A stretch of DNA of 21,704 nucleotides, from assembly GCA_035470785.1 (NCBI GenBank), contig DATIQN010000048.1, forward strand, positions 1-21,704, written 5' to 3'. The notes beneath the pieces were generated by a model. It was given only the letters and a program-made list of their open reading frames with translations, did not search any database and was not told the origin of the DNA. A program made the translations under genes and the position numbers. Positions 21,165 to 21,704 of the stretch are shown in pieces. How positions within the stretch are numbered: the stretch's first letter is position 1; the number at the start of each line of letters is the position of its first letter. Source of the DNA: Croceibacterium_B sp035470785 (GTDB lineage: Bacteria > Pseudomonadota > Alphaproteobacteria > Sphingomonadales > Sphingomonadaceae).

Positions 21165-21704
21165 ATGACTGCCAAGTTGCCCAGCCGCCTGCACCACACC
21201 GCCTATGTCACCAAGGACATGGAGAAGACGCGGCACTTCTACGAGGACATCCTCGGGCTGCCGCTGATCGCCACCTGGTGCGAGACCGACTTCCTGTTCG
21301 GCAAGGACCGCACCTATTGCCACTGCTTCTTCGGCATCGGCGACGGCGGCGCGCTGGCGTTCTTCCAGTTCGCCGATCCCGACGACCAGGCGCAGTTCGG
21401 CCCGGACATTCCCGCGAGCCCGTTCATACATCTGGCGCTGAATGTCGACAAGGAGACCCAGGCAGAGCTCGAGCGGCGGATCAAGGAGGCCGGCCTTGAA
21501 GCCACCTACACGCTGGAGCACGGCTATTGCCGCTCGGTCTACGTGGTCGATCCCAACGGGATGACGGTCGAGTTCACCAACGACGACCCGCGCGCCGCCG
21601 CCGGCGACGCCGATCGCAAGGCCCGGGCGCATGACGAACTCAAGCGTTGGCTGGCGGGCGACCACACCTCGAACAACACTTTCCGCCACGCCGAAGCGGC
21701 TTAG
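21165..21704 (+). CDS. VOC (glyoxalase/extradiol dioxygenase fold) family protein
   Basis: A 179-aa vicinal-oxygen-chelate protein. Seen: HHTAYVTKDMEKTRHFYEDILGLPLI (metal His11 at the first strand), His89 in PFIHLALNV, and Glu136 in VDPNGMTVEFTND, a standard His/His/Glu metal set of paired beta-alpha-beta-beta-beta modules. The C-terminal 40 residues (DPRAAAGDADRKARAHDELKRWLAGDHTSNN) form a charged extension. Members include lyases, isomerases, hydrolases and small dioxygenases; Glu136 fits several. ATG with AAGGGAGAG upstream. Separated by 382 bases from the CoA-transferase, so probably its own transcript. The stop codon is the last three bases of the window. Confidence 0.88.
   Translation: MTAKLPSRLHHTAYVTKDMEKTRHFYEDILGLPLIATWCETDFLFGKDRTYCHCFFGIGDGGALAFFQFADPDDQAQFGPDIPASPFIHLALNVDKETQAELERRIKEAGLEATYTLEHGYCRSVYVVDPNGMTVEFTNDDPRAAAGDADRKARAHDELKRWLAGDHTSNNTFRHAEAA

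Overview
The window is GC-rich, tightly packed DNA, most consistent with an alphaproteobacterium and probably a sphingomonad (Novosphingobium/Sphingobium-like). This is inferred from the gene families, the 4-base ATGA start/stop overlaps and the CT/GA-rich REP-like palindromes between genes. No ribosomal or tRNA gene fixes the taxon. I see no insertion sequence, phage gene, CRISPR array or RNA gene. Nearly every gene looks like an accessory catabolic enzyme.

Layout. (1) 4-2054 (+): an MFS permease coupled by an ATGA overlap to a CmcJ/NvfI-type non-haem oxygenase-like protein. (2) 2051-3235 (-): a single FAD monooxygenase, convergent with (1) and divergent from (3). (3) 3365-10371 (+): a nine-gene operon with gaps of 0-12 bases or overlaps: serine hydrolase, carboxymuconolactone decarboxylase-like protein, two SnoaL-like proteins, SDR, second serine hydrolase, CrtI-type flavoprotein, a 71-aa unknown, second SDR. 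(4) 10378-12029 (-): a FadR-type GntR regulator followed by a substrate-binding-protein-like protein with no signal peptide. (5) 12161-12406 (+): a small glycine-rich protein. (6) 12403-18110 (-): GMC oxidoreductase, metallo-beta-lactamase (MBL) hydrolase, cytochrome P450, a second MBL hydrolase and a hydroxyisobutyrate-dehydrogenase-like enzyme. (7) 18182-18658 (-): a broken DUF805 membrane-protein gene. (8) 18731-19513 (-): a short citrate-synthase/citryl-CoA-lyase-like protein, divergent from a family III CoA-transferase (19661-20782, +). (9) 21165-21704 (+): a VOC/glyoxalase-fold protein.

How it may work together (inference). There are three mono-oxygenase-type enzymes (flavin, P450, CmcJ-like), four hydrolases suited to esters or lactones (two serine, two MBL), several dehydrogenases (two SDR, GMC, CrtI-like, HIBADH-like), lyase/isomerase-like small proteins, and a CoA-transferase beside a C-C lyase-like protein. 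This looks like a peripheral catabolic pathway for an oxygenated multi-ring or lactone-containing natural product. There is no PKS, NRPS or terpene synthase, which argues against biosynthesis, and no ring-hydroxylating dioxygenase, which argues against a standard aromatic pathway. The substrate cannot be read from the sequence. The best candidates for new biology are the nine-gene operon with its unknown 71-aa member, the cytosolic substrate-binding-like protein beside the GntR regulator, and the lyase-like protein with Asn at the usual catalytic Asp.
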